From positions 7,895 through 71,894 of the forward strand of contig DATKXU010000109.1 in the NCBI GenBank assembly GCA_035528905.1: a DNA stretch of 64,000 bases, read 5' to 3'. This DNA comes from DATKXU01 sp035528905 (GTDB lineage: Bacteria > Armatimonadota > UBA5829 > DTJY01). Position 1 is the stretch's first letter. Each line of letters begins with the position of its first letter. Shown here piece after piece: positions 53,214 to 61,249 of this stretch. Made by a program: the position numbers and the translations under genes. The notes beneath the pieces are model-generated. The model was not told where the DNA came from. It did no database searches and was given only the letters and a program-made list of their open reading frames with translations.

Positions 53214-53453
53214 ATGGCAAAAGGTGAAATCGTACGTATAGAGATTGACGTACCGGGCGAGGGCGTGGAAGCTCACGAGTACGAGCACTGTCCCTTGAGG
53301 AGCGTTCATCAGGATACCTGCCGCGTGAGGACGATAAGGTGCCGGTACGGACTGACCGACCCAAGTCCCCCGGTAGGTTGCCCTATCAGGCGCGGCACCG
53401 TTGTAATGAAGTTTTGCCTTTGCAAGGAGATCAGCTTCGATGAGGAAGTCTGA
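53214..53453 (+). CDS. hypothetical prophage protein, cysteine-rich
   Basis: 79 residues with cysteines at CPLR, TCRVRTIRC, VGCPIRR and FCLCKE. They may form a small metal-binding knuckle. It ends acidic. Function unknown. Confidence 0.55.
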   Translation: MAKGEIVRIEIDVPGEGVEAHEYEHCPLRSVHQDTCRVRTIRCRYGLTDPSPPVGCPIRRGTVVMKFCLCKEISFDEEV

Positions 53454-53517
53454 GCCGGGCAAGTGACTTTGAGGGCAGGTGAGGGAACTAAAGCTGAAAC
53501 AGAAAGGAGGTGATATT

Positions 53518-53865
53518 GTGCAGGAGACAAGGAAACCGGGAATTGCGGAGCGGCCGGCGGAGACATTCACCGAGGAGATGCGGTCTATCCTTGAGCGGTT
53601 GGATAAGGCTATCGAGGGGACGCTTGGGAACCAAGAAAGCGTTTTGCACGCTTCGGTAGCGCTCAGTGGTGTGCTCGGGATGCCACCTATGGAGGTTGGG
53701 CCAGTGCCAGCCGTTGAGGAGCCAGGGTTCAGTTGCCAGGGTCCAATGGGTGAAATCCTCGCGAGGGCTGACCAGATGGTTCAGCGGCTGGTGGCGATCA
53801 ATTGCGTGGCCAATACCTACATCCGGGAAATCGCGAACTCGACAGCGCGGATCCACCGGGAGTAA
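53518..53865 (+). CDS. hypothetical prophage protein
   Basis: 115 residues starting at GTG 53518, chosen for the near-perfect AAAGGAGGTG 5-6 bases upstream; an ATG-like start at 53479 is weaker. Helical, with EILARADQMVQRLVAINCVA near the end. Confidence 0.58.
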   Translation: MQETRKPGIAERPAETFTEEMRSILERLDKAIEGTLGNQESVLHASVALSGVLGMPPMEVGPVPAVEEPGFSCQGPMGEILARADQMVQRLVAINCVANTYIREIANSTARIHRE

Positions 53866-53887
53866 TTTACGAGAGGATGGGCTGCGA

Positions 53888-54127
53888 ATGACGAAGGAAC
53901 TGGCAGAGACGCTGGATCGTGTCTTCGTCTCACCCAATTGTCAAGACGCCAACGGCGAAGACGCCAATGTCGTTGATGGATTGTATGCGATAGCAAGCGC
54001 GATCCGTTCGCTGGCAAGTGCTATCCGCGAACTGGGCCTAGCGGATGCGGGTACGAGTATGGGTGCTATCGAGGTGTTGGCGGGCGCGGTAAAGGAAGTG
54101 GCCGATGCGGTTAGCACGCGAGACTGA
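53888..54127 (+). CDS. hypothetical prophage protein
   Basis: 79 residues, ATG 53888 with GAGAGG about 10 bases upstream. Two amphipathic helices separated by a short loop (IASAIRSLASAIRELG, AIEVLAGAVKEVADAV), with a coiled-coil-like heptad spacing. Confidence 0.55.
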   Translation: MTKELAETLDRVFVSPNCQDANGEDANVVDGLYAIASAIRSLASAIRELGLADAGTSMGAIEVLAGAVKEVADAVSTRD

Positions 54128-54168
54128 TGTCCGGCCCGCGGCCCGTTTGGGAGGAAGGAGGTGATCGC

Positions 54169-54261
54169 GTGGAGGAACAGGCAGGCGCACCGGAGGAGTC
54201 CGGGGACGAGAAGCCCGAGGGCGAAGGGACACCTGAGCCGGGTGAAGGCTCGGAGGAGTAG
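54169..54261 (+). CDS. 30-residue acidic microprotein
   Basis: GTG 54169 with AAGGAGG 7 bases upstream. The product is almost wholly Glu/Gly/Pro/Ser (VEEQAGAPEESGDEKPEG...), strongly acidic and likely disordered. A DNA-mimic or anti-repressor role is possible but not shown. The excellent ribosome site is the main reason to call it. Confidence 0.45.
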   Translation: MEEQAGAPEESGDEKPEGEGTPEPGEGSEE

Positions 54262-54280
54262 GGCTCTCTGAGGAAACGAC

Positions 54281-54347
54281 GCCGGCGGCTCAGGAGCCTA
54301 CGTCGCTGAACGGCGTATTAGCCTAGGCGGCGGAACGGGCCGCCGGC
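54281..54347. repeat. inverted repeat with 9-bp GC arms
   Basis: GCCGGCGGC (54281-54289) and GCCGCCGGC (54339-54347). The 49 bases between contain CGC/GCG and CCTA/TAGG pairs, so it can form a branched structure. It lies in a short gap between small genes. Confidence 0.5.
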
Positions 54348-54413
54348 ACCTACCGGGGAAGCAACCGAGAGCAGCCAGCGCTCAGTGGGAGATTGCGAGA
54401 GGAGGTGCATTAC

Positions 54414-54743
54414 ATGAAGCAAAGCGATCCCGGATGTTTCGACAAAGCGCCCGAGGACAAGCTGACCGTGGACGAACTCGCGCAGGCTCTATACGAAGGC
54501 ACTCCACACGTACAGAACCTTGCCGAGAAGCTGGCCAGACAACATGGCCAGGCGGGGGCCCTGACGTTCTATCAGCTCATGGGTGCGGAGGTACAGGCGT
54601 TCTGGCAGCACATCGCTCAAGAGGTGATAGATCATGCTAGGGAGTGGCTACCGAACGACGGATGCTGCTGCATGCTTTCGGAGAGAGAAGTCGAGCGCCT
54701 GAAGCAGTTGCCCACGTACAAGCCAGATAACAACGAGATCTAG
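54414..54743 (+). CDS. hypothetical prophage protein
   Basis: 109 residues from ATG 54414 with GGAGGTG 6-7 bases upstream. Mostly helical; a CCC run near residue 91 (NDGCCCMLSE) is unusual. It precedes the primase gene. Confidence 0.58.
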   Translation: MKQSDPGCFDKAPEDKLTVDELAQALYEGTPHVQNLAEKLARQHGQAGALTFYQLMGAEVQAFWQHIAQEVIDHAREWLPNDGCCCMLSEREVERLKQLPTYKPDNNEI

Positions 54744-54771
54744 TCACAAAATCTCATTCCATTGGCGCGGT

Positions 54772-57639
54772 ATGGATGTCAAAGACTTTGTAGAGACTAT
54801 ACGCGAGCGGGCACAGATCGTTGATTTGGCCGGGAAAGTTACGCAACTTTCGGCGGGGGGTCGGCCTACCGGTCTGTGCCCGTTTCACAAAGAGGACGGA
54901 CCCAGCTTCACCCTATATCCCGAAGAGAACAGATGGAAATGCTACGGGTGCGGGCGAGGCGGGTCCGTCTTCGATTTTGTGATGCAGGCAGAGGGCGTGG
55001 AGTTCTGGGAGGCGGCGATCCGGCTGGCCGGGCGGTACGGGATCGCGATACCGGAGTTCACGAAGAAGGATCAGCAGGCGGCGGCGCGGGAGCAGGCGGT
55101 CCGGGCATTCCTCGCGGAATACGTGGCGCGGTCGCACGAGCTGCTATGGAAGAAGCCGGAGGCCCTGGCATACCTCGCGGACCGCGGGATCACGGAGGAT
55201 TCGATCAGAGAATATCAGATCGGCTACGGGATCGCGATCAAGGACGCCCAACTCCGCAAGAAGGCGGTGGTGGCGGGGCTGATCAAGCGGGTGGACGGTC
55301 AGGAATACGAGCTGCAGATGGGTCGGCTCATATTCCCGGTTGTTCACCACGGCAAGGTCCTGCAGATGTGCGGACGGACGCTGCGAGAGGCAAAGCCGAA
55401 GTACATCAGCCTGGCCAACGCGGGATACACGCCGATCGTGCCGATGGGAATGCACAGGCTCCGCGGGCGGCAGTGCGTGCTGGTCGAGGGCGCTATTGAC
55501 CGCATCCTCCTGGAGCAGGCCGGCATCCCCGCCTGCTCGACAATCTCCGCAAGCTTCTCCCGCGACTGGCTGCGCTGGCTCGGCAAGGACACGAGGTTCG
55601 TGCTGGCATACGACGCCGACGCCAACCAGGCCGGCCAGGCGGCGAGCGACAAGATCGGGCGGCTGCTGTTTGAGGCAGGGCATGCCGTCGAGGTCCTGGA
55701 GCTCCCAGAGCCGCACGACCCTGCTTCCTACGTCCAAGAGAACGGCGCCGAGTCCTTCCGGAGCCTGATGGCGCAGGCACTGCCGTATATCAGCTACTGG
55801 ATCCGCCGGCAGCCGGCGAAGGCGGGAATCGAGGAGCAGCAGCGCATTCTCCGGCAGGGGTATGAGCTGATTGCTTGTGTGGATCGGGGGGTTCGCGGGC
55901 CGTTCGTCAACGAGCTGGCCAAAAGGTACGATCTGATCAGAGGGGATGTGAGAGACGGCCTGAGTCAGTATCTGCGCGACAGCAGTAAGGAGAAAGACGG
56001 ACGCGGGCAGGGACTTCCGCTGGCGCTGCCAGAGGATGTGGACAACGGGCTGCCCGTGATAATGGCCGACTGCGGTGACTTGGTCGTGACCACGGCAGAA
56101 AGTTGGGATGCGATTCGCCTGGCGAACCAACCGCCCCAATATTTCAGGCAGGGACGTTCCTGCCTGCGGCTCGAACCGGACGACAACGGGGCGCTCGTGC
56201 CCGTTCGGCTCAATCTGGACCTGATGAGGCACACGCTCGTGCGAGTGTCAAATTGGCGGATAGAAAAGACATCAAAAGGAGGGTTTGGTTACATGCTTAA
56301 AAGTTCACCAAGCGACAAGCAAGTCCGTGATGCGCTGGCGATCCCGGATATCCCTCTCCCTGTGCTGACGAGGATCACCGAGGTGCCGGTGTTTGCGCCG
56401 GACGGGACGCTGCAGACCGATCCGGGCTATCACGCAGCATCGAGGACATTCTACCAGCCCGCGGTCGGGGTCGAGATCCTGGAGATTCCGCAGGAGATCA
56501 CCGACGGCCACATTCAGGCCGCGGTGGATGTATTCGGAGATATCGTCTGCGAGTTCCCGTTCAAGGATGTGGCGGACCGGGCTCATGCGTTCTGCCTCTG
56601 GCTGCTGCCGTTCGTCCGCGATATGATCCCCGGGCCGACGCCGCTCCACCTGATCGAGGCGCCTGAGCCAGGATCGGGCAAGACCTTGCTGATGGACGTG
56701 TTGATGATGCCATCGGTCGGCCGGCACATCGGCACTGTGACCCAGACAACGGATGAGGACGAGTGGCGCAAGAGGCTGACGGCGGTCTTCCAGAAAGCGC
56801 AGCCCGTCGTCATGATTGACAACGTCACTAAGAGTCTGGATTCCGCTGCCCTCAGCTCGGCGCTGGCAGGGATAGTCTGGGAGGAGCGAATTCTAGGGAA
56901 GATCGAGAGTCTGGACGTGCCGATCCGCTGCGTCTGGGTGGCGACGGCGAACAACCCTACCATGTCCACGGAGATCGCCAGGAAAACGATCCGCATCAGG
57001 ATTGACCCCCAAGTTGATCGTCCCTGGCTGCGTGAGGGATTTAAACACCGGGACCTGAGGTCGTACACGCTCGACAACCGGGCGACTCTGGTATGGGCGG
57101 CGCTGCTGATCTGTAAGGCCTGGGTGGACAGGGGGATGGCGGAGTATCAGGGCAGGCCCTTGGGCAGTTATGAGCATTGGAGTCGGGTTCTCGGGGGGAT
57201 ATGCGAGACGGCAGGAATACCCGGATTCCTGGACAATCTGACGGAGTTTTATGAGATCGCGGATATAGAGGGCGGCCTGTGGCGGGCGTTCGTCGAGATT
57301 TGGTACGAGAGACACCGCGATCGGCCGGTCGGCGTGTCGGAGCTCTTCGACACGGCGGTCGAGAGCGAGCTGTGGAGCTTCGGCAAGGGCTCGGAGAGGT
57401 CGCAGCGGATCATATTCGGGAAGATGGTCGGGAGACAGCGGGATCGTGTGATCGGGGATTTCCGGATCGTCCAGGCGGGCGAGCGGCAGCGGGCGAAACA
57501 ATGGGCGCTCCAGTCCACGAAGGATGCGTCGGAGAGGGAGCAGGTTGAGGGTGAGGACGTGTTAGGGGCGCCTTCGGATGAGGATCAGGAGGTGCTCGAC
57601 ATTCCGATCGGGGAGGAGTCAGATGCAGGCTCTGATTGA
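54772..57639 (+). CDS. DNA primase (CHC2-TOPRIM) fused to AAA+ ATPase
   Basis: 955 residues. The N-terminal DnaG-type zinc domain is complete: CPFHKEDGPSF and CYGC give Cys36, His39, Cys57 and Cys60. A TOPRIM core follows (VLVEGAIDRIL with Glu239; FVLAYDADANQAG with Asp281 and Asp283). The C-terminal half has a P-loop ATPase: EAPEPGSGKTLL (residues 629-640), Walker B VVMIDN (679-684) and a sensor-like WVATANNPTM. It would prime and possibly unwind DNA for phage replication. The ATPase is not the usual DnaB-like RecA fold, so the fusion is worth noting. Confidence 0.9.
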   Translation: MDVKDFVETIRERAQIVDLAGKVTQLSAGGRPTGLCPFHKEDGPSFTLYPEENRWKCYGCGRGGSVFDFVMQAEGVEFWEAAIRLAGRYGIAIPEFTKKDQQAAAREQAVRAFLAEYVARSHELLWKKPEALAYLADRGITEDSIREYQIGYGIAIKDAQLRKKAVVAGLIKRVDGQEYELQMGRLIFPVVHHGKVLQMCGRTLREAKPKYISLANAGYTPIVPMGMHRLRGRQCVLVEGAIDRILLEQAGIPACSTISASFSRDWLRWLGKDTRFVLAYDADANQAGQAASDKIGRLLFEAGHAVEVLELPEPHDPASYVQENGAESFRSLMAQALPYISYWIRRQPAKAGIEEQQRILRQGYELIACVDRGVRGPFVNELAKRYDLIRGDVRDGLSQYLRDSSKEKDGRGQGLPLALPEDVDNGLPVIMADCGDLVVTTAESWDAIRLANQPPQYFRQGRSCLRLEPDDNGALVPVRLNLDLMRHTLVRVSNWRIEKTSKGGFGYMLKSSPSDKQVRDALAIPDIPLPVLTRITEVPVFAPDGTLQTDPGYHAASRTFYQPAVGVEILEIPQEITDGHIQAAVDVFGDIVCEFPFKDVADRAHAFCLWLLPFVRDMIPGPTPLHLIEAPEPGSGKTLLMDVLMMPSVGRHIGTVTQTTDEDEWRKRLTAVFQKAQPVVMIDNVTKSLDSAALSSALAGIVWEERILGKIESLDVPIRCVWVATANNPTMSTEIARKTIRIRIDPQVDRPWLREGFKHRDLRSYTLDNRATLVWAALLICKAWVDRGMAEYQGRPLGSYEHWSRVLGGICETAGIPGFLDNLTEFYEIADIEGGLWRAFVEIWYERHRDRPVGVSELFDTAVESELWSFGKGSERSQRIIFGKMVGRQRDRVIGDFRIVQAGERQRAKQWALQSTKDASEREQVEGEDVLGAPSDEDQEVLDIPIGEESDAGSD

Positions 57640-58015
57640 GCGGTTGAAGGCTCAGGGAATTAGGTTGGAATTACAGGGGGGATCGCTGCGGGTGCATGCG
57701 GCTGTGGGCGCTCTGACGCCGGAGATCCGGGAGCTGCTGCGGACGCACAGCGCGCAGTTGGCCAGGGAGTTGAACGATTCGGACGGGGCGGAGGGCGAGG
57801 GGTTGACGGTCGAGGGATTGGTTGATTTGATCCGGGGGCAACTAGAGGGCCGCCCCCTGCCGATTGCGATTAGGCCAGGCGAGAGCATTGTGGGGGTCGA
57901 GGTTTATGTGCGGAGCGAGGCTCGGACGTTCTTGAGGGGCTGTCCATTGGCTGTCGGTGCGGTGAGGGGCAGGTTGCAATGTTTGGGTATTGCTGGGAGG
58001 GCATTGGAGGGCTGA
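57623..58015 (+). CDS. TubC_N docking domain-like protein
   Basis: 130 residues from the ATG at 57623 (GGGGAGG 6 bases upstream), overlapping the primase by 17 bp. ALIERLKAQGIRLELQGGSLR followed by GALTPEIRELLRTHSAQLARELN matches the TubC_N docking domain, known from NRPS/PKS docking and seen next to replication proteins in mobile elements. A docking role between replication proteins is a plausible inference. The C-terminal half is unrelated and unrecognised. Confidence 0.72.
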   Translation: MQALIERLKAQGIRLELQGGSLRVHAAVGALTPEIRELLRTHSAQLARELNDSDGAEGEGLTVEGLVDLIRGQLEGRPLPIAIRPGESIVGVEVYVRSEARTFLRGCPLAVGAVRGRLQCLGIAGRALEG

Positions 58016-58069
58016 GAGCCGGCTGTTTTCGCTGCTTTTAATCTCAAAGGAGTAGACAGGAGTCGGGGT

Positions 58070-58211
58070 GTGAATGTTGTGTATATTTGTGAATGTCCTG
58101 CACTGTTACTATACGCAATGCGCGCGCGGCGCGTGCAATACGCACACACGCGAATTTGGTAATACGTATATAGCCGGGGGCGGAAACATTCACAACATGC
58201 ACAACATTCAC
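58070..58211. repeat. inverted GTGAATGT iterons around a purine-pyrimidine alternating core
   Basis: Left arm 58070-58096 (GTGAATGTTGTG, then TGTGAATGT) and right arm 58186-58211 (ACATTCACAACATG, then CACAACATTCAC) are nearly complementary. Each holds two GTGAATGT units. The 89 bases between contain ATGCGCGCGCGGCGCGTG and CACACACGCG, then an A/T-rich AATACGTATATA. It looks like an origin or operator with paired binding sites. Confidence 0.7.
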
Positions 58212-58586
58212 ACGGCCAGAGTGTTAGGAATGTTAAGGCCTGAGGGTGATCTGGTGCTGAAGTTTGTCGTTTGCGGGGTTGAGAGCGGGGAGCGAGTGAT
58301 CCGGCTGGAGGATCCGGCGGGATTGTTCGGCGTCGAGGATGTCGAGTTCGGGCCAGGTGAGTATTTTATAGCTGCCAAGAGGGTGCTTGAGCTTCAGATG
58401 GGGCGGAGGGCGCCGGCATGGCTGGCGACGTCGTTCGCCGTGCACGTGCTCCTCCCCGCGGACGATGGATTCTGCATGACGGGGGAGGAACTGGATCGGT
58501 GGATCGAGGGCAGGGTCGCGGCGGCGTGTCCCCCACCCCTCCGAGACAATTCCCGGCGATTAGCGTGGCGGCGGACGAGGAAATAA
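58197..58586 (+). CDS. hypothetical prophage protein
   Basis: 129 residues from the ATG at 58197; 58230 or the earlier ATG at 58074 are alternatives. No start has a good ribosome site, and the first codons lie in the inverted repeat. The core (RPEGDLVLKFVVCGVESGERVIRLED) is beta-rich, with a basic C-terminus (RRLAWRRTRK). Function unknown. Confidence 0.55.
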   Translation: MHNIHTARVLGMLRPEGDLVLKFVVCGVESGERVIRLEDPAGLFGVEDVEFGPGEYFIAAKRVLELQMGRRAPAWLATSFAVHVLLPADDGFCMTGEELDRWIEGRVAAACPPPLRDNSRRLAWRRTRK

Positions 58587-58609
58587 CAGGATATATAACA
58601 CGGTGTGTA

Positions 58610-58638
58610 TTGCGTGATTGCGGGGATTGTGGTATGAT
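58610..58638 (+). promoter_or_regulatory. sigma70-like promoter for tyrosine recombinase
   Basis: TTGCGT (58610-58615), a 17-bp spacer and TATGAT (58633-58638), about 85 bp before the recombinase ATG. Confidence 0.6.
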
Positions 58639-58723
58639 AGGGATGGCGCTTGATACTAAGGTGTCGGGCGCGATCGGGCGAAAACTCGCAATGTAATATT
58701 GCGAGCGCAGGAGGAGCAAGGCA

Positions 58724-59581
58724 ATGGAGGATGTTTTGAGTGGATTTCGCGCGGAATTGGAGAGGCAGGATCTGAGTCCGGCGACGGTCCGGGGTTATAT
58801 CAACGATGTGGAGTTGTTCGCTCGGTGGTACACGGATGCCTACGGCGAGCAGTTCGATCCGGCGCGGATCGTTCAGCGGGAGGTCTCGGAATATCGGGCG
58901 TGGATGCAGCAGAAGCCCGCTGCGGCTGAGACGATCAACAGGCGGCTAACCTCGATCAGAAAATTCTTCGATTGGCTGGGCGGAAACAATCCGGCTGCCG
59001 CCGTGAAGGGGGTTGCGATTGTTGATCCGGGCGTGCAGGCGCTGTCCACGCCGGAACTGCGGCGGCTGATGCGGGAGGTCCACGTCCACGGCGTAGTCCG
59101 GGATATCGCGATCCTGGAGGTCCTGTGCGGGACGGCGATCCGGGTCGGCGAGCTGGTGCAGCTCCGGGTCGGGGATGTGGAGATTTCGGAGCGGAGGGGC
59201 GCGGTCAAGGTTCGGAGCGGCAAGGGCCGGACGAGCCGGGAAATCCCGCTGAACGTGGACGTGCGGAAGGCATTGGCGGCATGGATAGCAGCCAGCGGCC
59301 AGTCGGAGTGGCTGTTTACGGGGCAGCGAGGGCGGCTGACGGCCGTCGGAGTGTGGCGGGTCGTGCGGAAGTACGGCAAGTTCGCCGGGATCCCGAATCT
59401 GCGAGTGCATCAGCTCCGACACACGGTATTGACGCGGCTTGTGCGGGAGTGCGGCGCCGACCTGGCGACGGTGGCGAGGATTTCGGGGCATCGGGATATC
59501 CGGACACTGACGCGGTACATCGAGCCGACGCAGGACGACCTGGCGCAGGCGGTGGAGAAGCTGGCGCTGGGAGGGGAGTGA
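58724..59581 (+). CDS. XerC/D-like tyrosine recombinase
   Basis: 285 residues; GGAGGAG 9 bases upstream of the ATG. An N-terminal SAM-like DNA-binding domain (about 1-85) is followed by a catalytic domain with all active residues: Arg140 (TAIRVGEL), Lys167 (SGKGRT), His229-x-x-Arg232 (HQLRH), His256 (ISGHRD) and the nucleophile Tyr265 (TRYIEP). Size matches XerC/XerD. Within a prophage that already has a serine integrase, it may resolve dimers or act at a host-like dif site, or be an integrase of a second element. Confidence 0.93.
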   Translation: MEDVLSGFRAELERQDLSPATVRGYINDVELFARWYTDAYGEQFDPARIVQREVSEYRAWMQQKPAAAETINRRLTSIRKFFDWLGGNNPAAAVKGVAIVDPGVQALSTPELRRLMREVHVHGVVRDIAILEVLCGTAIRVGELVQLRVGDVEISERRGAVKVRSGKGRTSREIPLNVDVRKALAAWIAASGQSEWLFTGQRGRLTAVGVWRVVRKYGKFAGIPNLRVHQLRHTVLTRLVRECGADLATVARISGHRDIRTLTRYIEPTQDDLAQAVEKLALGGE

Positions 59582-59607
59582 CCGGAGGCAACCGCCGATG
59601 AACGCGG

Positions 59608-59901
59608 ATGGACACAGATCGGATAATTGGTAATGGGGTGAGGGAATTGAGCCGACTTGAGTGGCCGTATGTGGTGTCTGAGGCGGGGATAGTCCATCGG
59701 GTTCTGGTGGCCCGGCCGTGGGGCGCATACGGTCAGATGGTGGCGGTTGAGACGGTGTGCAACGGGTGGCTCTTGCACGTGCCGAAGGGTAGTTTGCGGC
59801 GGCATAAACCGCGGGGAGCGCGGCTGTGCAGGAAGTGCTTTGGGCCAGTCGGAGGAACCGCCAAGGCGCGAAGAGGATCGGGGAAGGAAGCAGCGGGATG
59901 A
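59608..59901 (+). CDS. hypothetical prophage protein with CxxC
   Basis: 97 residues. Its 5' end and upstream bases contain a 10-bp repeat (GATGAACGCG GATGGACACA GATCGGATAA), so the start is uncertain. The C-terminus has GARLCRKCFG, a CxxC that could bind metal. ATGA overlap with the next gene. Confidence 0.55.
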   Translation: MDTDRIIGNGVRELSRLEWPYVVSEAGIVHRVLVARPWGAYGQMVAVETVCNGWLLHVPKGSLRRHKPRGARLCRKCFGPVGGTAKARRGSGKEAAG

Positions 59902-60119
59902 GTGCAACCGGGACAGGCAAACCGGGGTCATGTTGCAGGTGTGGCGAAGATGGGAACAGGCGGCTTATAGGACTTACTTTCGTCTTCCTCTGTGACGCCT
60001 GCTGTGCAAAGGCCAAACACGCCTACTGGCTTTTGCGCAGTGCCGAGAATGTCTCGCGACGGCCATCGGGCTATGCTCTTAGGCGTTGGGAACAGAAGCA
60101 TCGGACCAGCCAGGAGTGA
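59898..60119 (+). CDS. small zinc-ribbon prophage protein
   Basis: 73 residues from the ATG at 59898 (ATGA overlap). CCRCGEDGN and FLCDACC form a four-cysteine ribbon (residues about 12-36), followed by a basic tail. It may bind nucleic acid. Confidence 0.6.
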   Translation: MSATGTGKPGSCCRCGEDGNRRLIGLTFVFLCDACCAKAKHAYWLLRSAENVSRRPSGYALRRWEQKHRTSQE

Positions 60120-60132
60120 GGGAGGCGCGGGG

Positions 60133-60411
60133 ATGGCGGAGACGATGGGCGATCGGATCAGGAAGGCGCGGATCAAGTTGAAGATGAAGCAGGAGGATGC
60201 GGCGGGAGAGGCCGATCTCTCCAGGGTGACCTGGTCGCACCTGGAGAACGACGAGGTCGACGACCCTCGACTCAGTACTCTGCAAAGAGTGGCGCACGTG
60301 CTAAAGATGTCGCTGGAGGCACTGATCGGCGAAAAAAATCTGCTCCCGGGGCGAAAATGTAAAGGCGCCTTTATTGACAAGGTGGTGGAAAAGCGTAAAC
60401 TGGTATCGTGA
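60133..60411 (+). CDS. XRE family helix-turn-helix regulator
   Basis: 92 residues from the ATG at 60133 (GGAGGCGCGGGG upstream). IRKARIKLKMKQEDAAGEADLSRVTWSHLENDE is a complete XRE helix-turn-helix. A C-terminal basic tail follows. It lies at the end of the middle gene block, before the terminase genes, and could control late transcription. Confidence 0.85.
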   Translation: MAETMGDRIRKARIKLKMKQEDAAGEADLSRVTWSHLENDEVDDPRLSTLQRVAHVLKMSLEALIGEKNLLPGRKCKGAFIDKVVEKRKLVS

Positions 60412-60412
60412 C

Positions 60413-60432
60413 GAAGCACTGTATTGTGCTTC
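60413..60432. terminator. hairpin after XRE gene
   Basis: GAAGCAC / GTGCTTC with a 6-base loop, directly after the regulator stop. No T run; it could also be an operator. Confidence 0.4.
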
Positions 60433-60493
60433 ACTTTCACCTCCTATCCGTCAGAGGGGACGGTCGGTGTGGTGGCCGTCCCCGGAATTACAG

Positions 60494-60528
60494 ACAGTCG
60501 GTAGTGGATAGTCGGTAGTCGGTAGTGG
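60494..60528. repeat. heptanucleotide tandem repeat, GTAGTCG family
   Basis: ACAGTCG GTAGTGG ATAGTCG GTAGTCG GTAGTGG, exact 7-bp period, in the gap between the XRE and exonuclease genes. Confidence 0.88.
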
Positions 60529-60608
60529 GAGGAGAAGAGTAAGGGTAAGACAACTGAATAATTTGCCCGAATAGGCATCCGGCCAGGTGCCGAAAGCGGA
60601 GATTTCAC

Positions 60609-60646
60609 AAAGCCCTGATCCTTGCGCAAGGGGGATCGGGGCTTTT
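60609..60646 (+). terminator. intrinsic terminator
   Basis: AAAGCCC(T)GATCC pairs with GGATC(G)GGGCTTT, followed by a T run. It lies 40 bp before the exonuclease gene, so it may also act as an attenuator. Confidence 0.65.
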
Positions 60647-60685
60647 CTCCGTTTCGGGCTAGTTTTAAGGGTGAGGGATGCCGGC

Positions 60686-61249
60686 GTGATAGATCATATT
60701 GTCCTCGACGTGGAAATCCAGAAGACGCTTGAGGAGCTGCCGAACGGGTGGGATGACACCCATCTGATGGGCGTCTCCTGCGGCGTTGTCTACGAGTACT
60801 CCACCGATCGGTTCCGAATCTACGGGCCGGACGACGTGCCGGCGCTCCAGGAGCGGCTACTCCGGGCGGACCAAATTACCGGGTTCAACATCTGGAGGTT
60901 CGACTTCCCGGTGATCTGGGGGCTGCCGTGCCGGCAGAGGGTGGAGAGCCTTCGCACGCTTACGAACGACCTACTCCAGCGGATATGGCAGACTCTGGGC
61001 CTGGACGAGGAGCAATTCTCGGATTTGCACAAGGGCTGGGGTCTGGATGCAGTCGCTCGTGGGACTCTGGGGGTCGGCAAGAGCGGCCATGGCGCCTCTG
61101 CGCCCGAATGGTATCAGGCGGGGAACTGGGCTCGCCTGGTTGACTACTGCATGGACGACGTCCGCTTGGAGCGCGACCTGGCGGCATTCGTGGACCGGTA
61201 TGGCTATGTGGTGAACGGAAATACCGGGAAGGTATTGAGGCTGGGCTGA
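60686..61249 (+). CDS. DEDD-type 3'-5' exonuclease / RNase H-like protein
   Basis: 187 residues from GTG 60686; GAGGG lies about 9 bases upstream, and an open frame extends to 60587 through the terminator. IVLDVEIQKT supplies the D-x-E of motif I, TGFNIWRFDFPV motif II, and DYCMDDVRLERDL motif III (YxxxD). This matches the YprB-like/RNase H-like exonuclease fold. It overlaps the terminase small subunit by 1 bp (TGATG), so it may belong to DNA processing for packaging or replication. Confidence 0.82.
   Translation: MIDHIVLDVEIQKTLEELPNGWDDTHLMGVSCGVVYEYSTDRFRIYGPDDVPALQERLLRADQITGFNIWRFDFPVIWGLPCRQRVESLRTLTNDLLQRIWQTLGLDEEQFSDLHKGWGLDAVARGTLGVGKSGHGASAPEWYQAGNWARLVDYCMDDVRLERDLAAFVDRYGYVVNGNTGKVLRLG

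Noticed and set aside
54262..54413. Hammerhead-type ribozyme in the gap (CTGAGGA then AAAC)
   Set aside because: The core lacks stem II and the proper GAAA placement; the match is accidental. Only the inverted repeat is reported.
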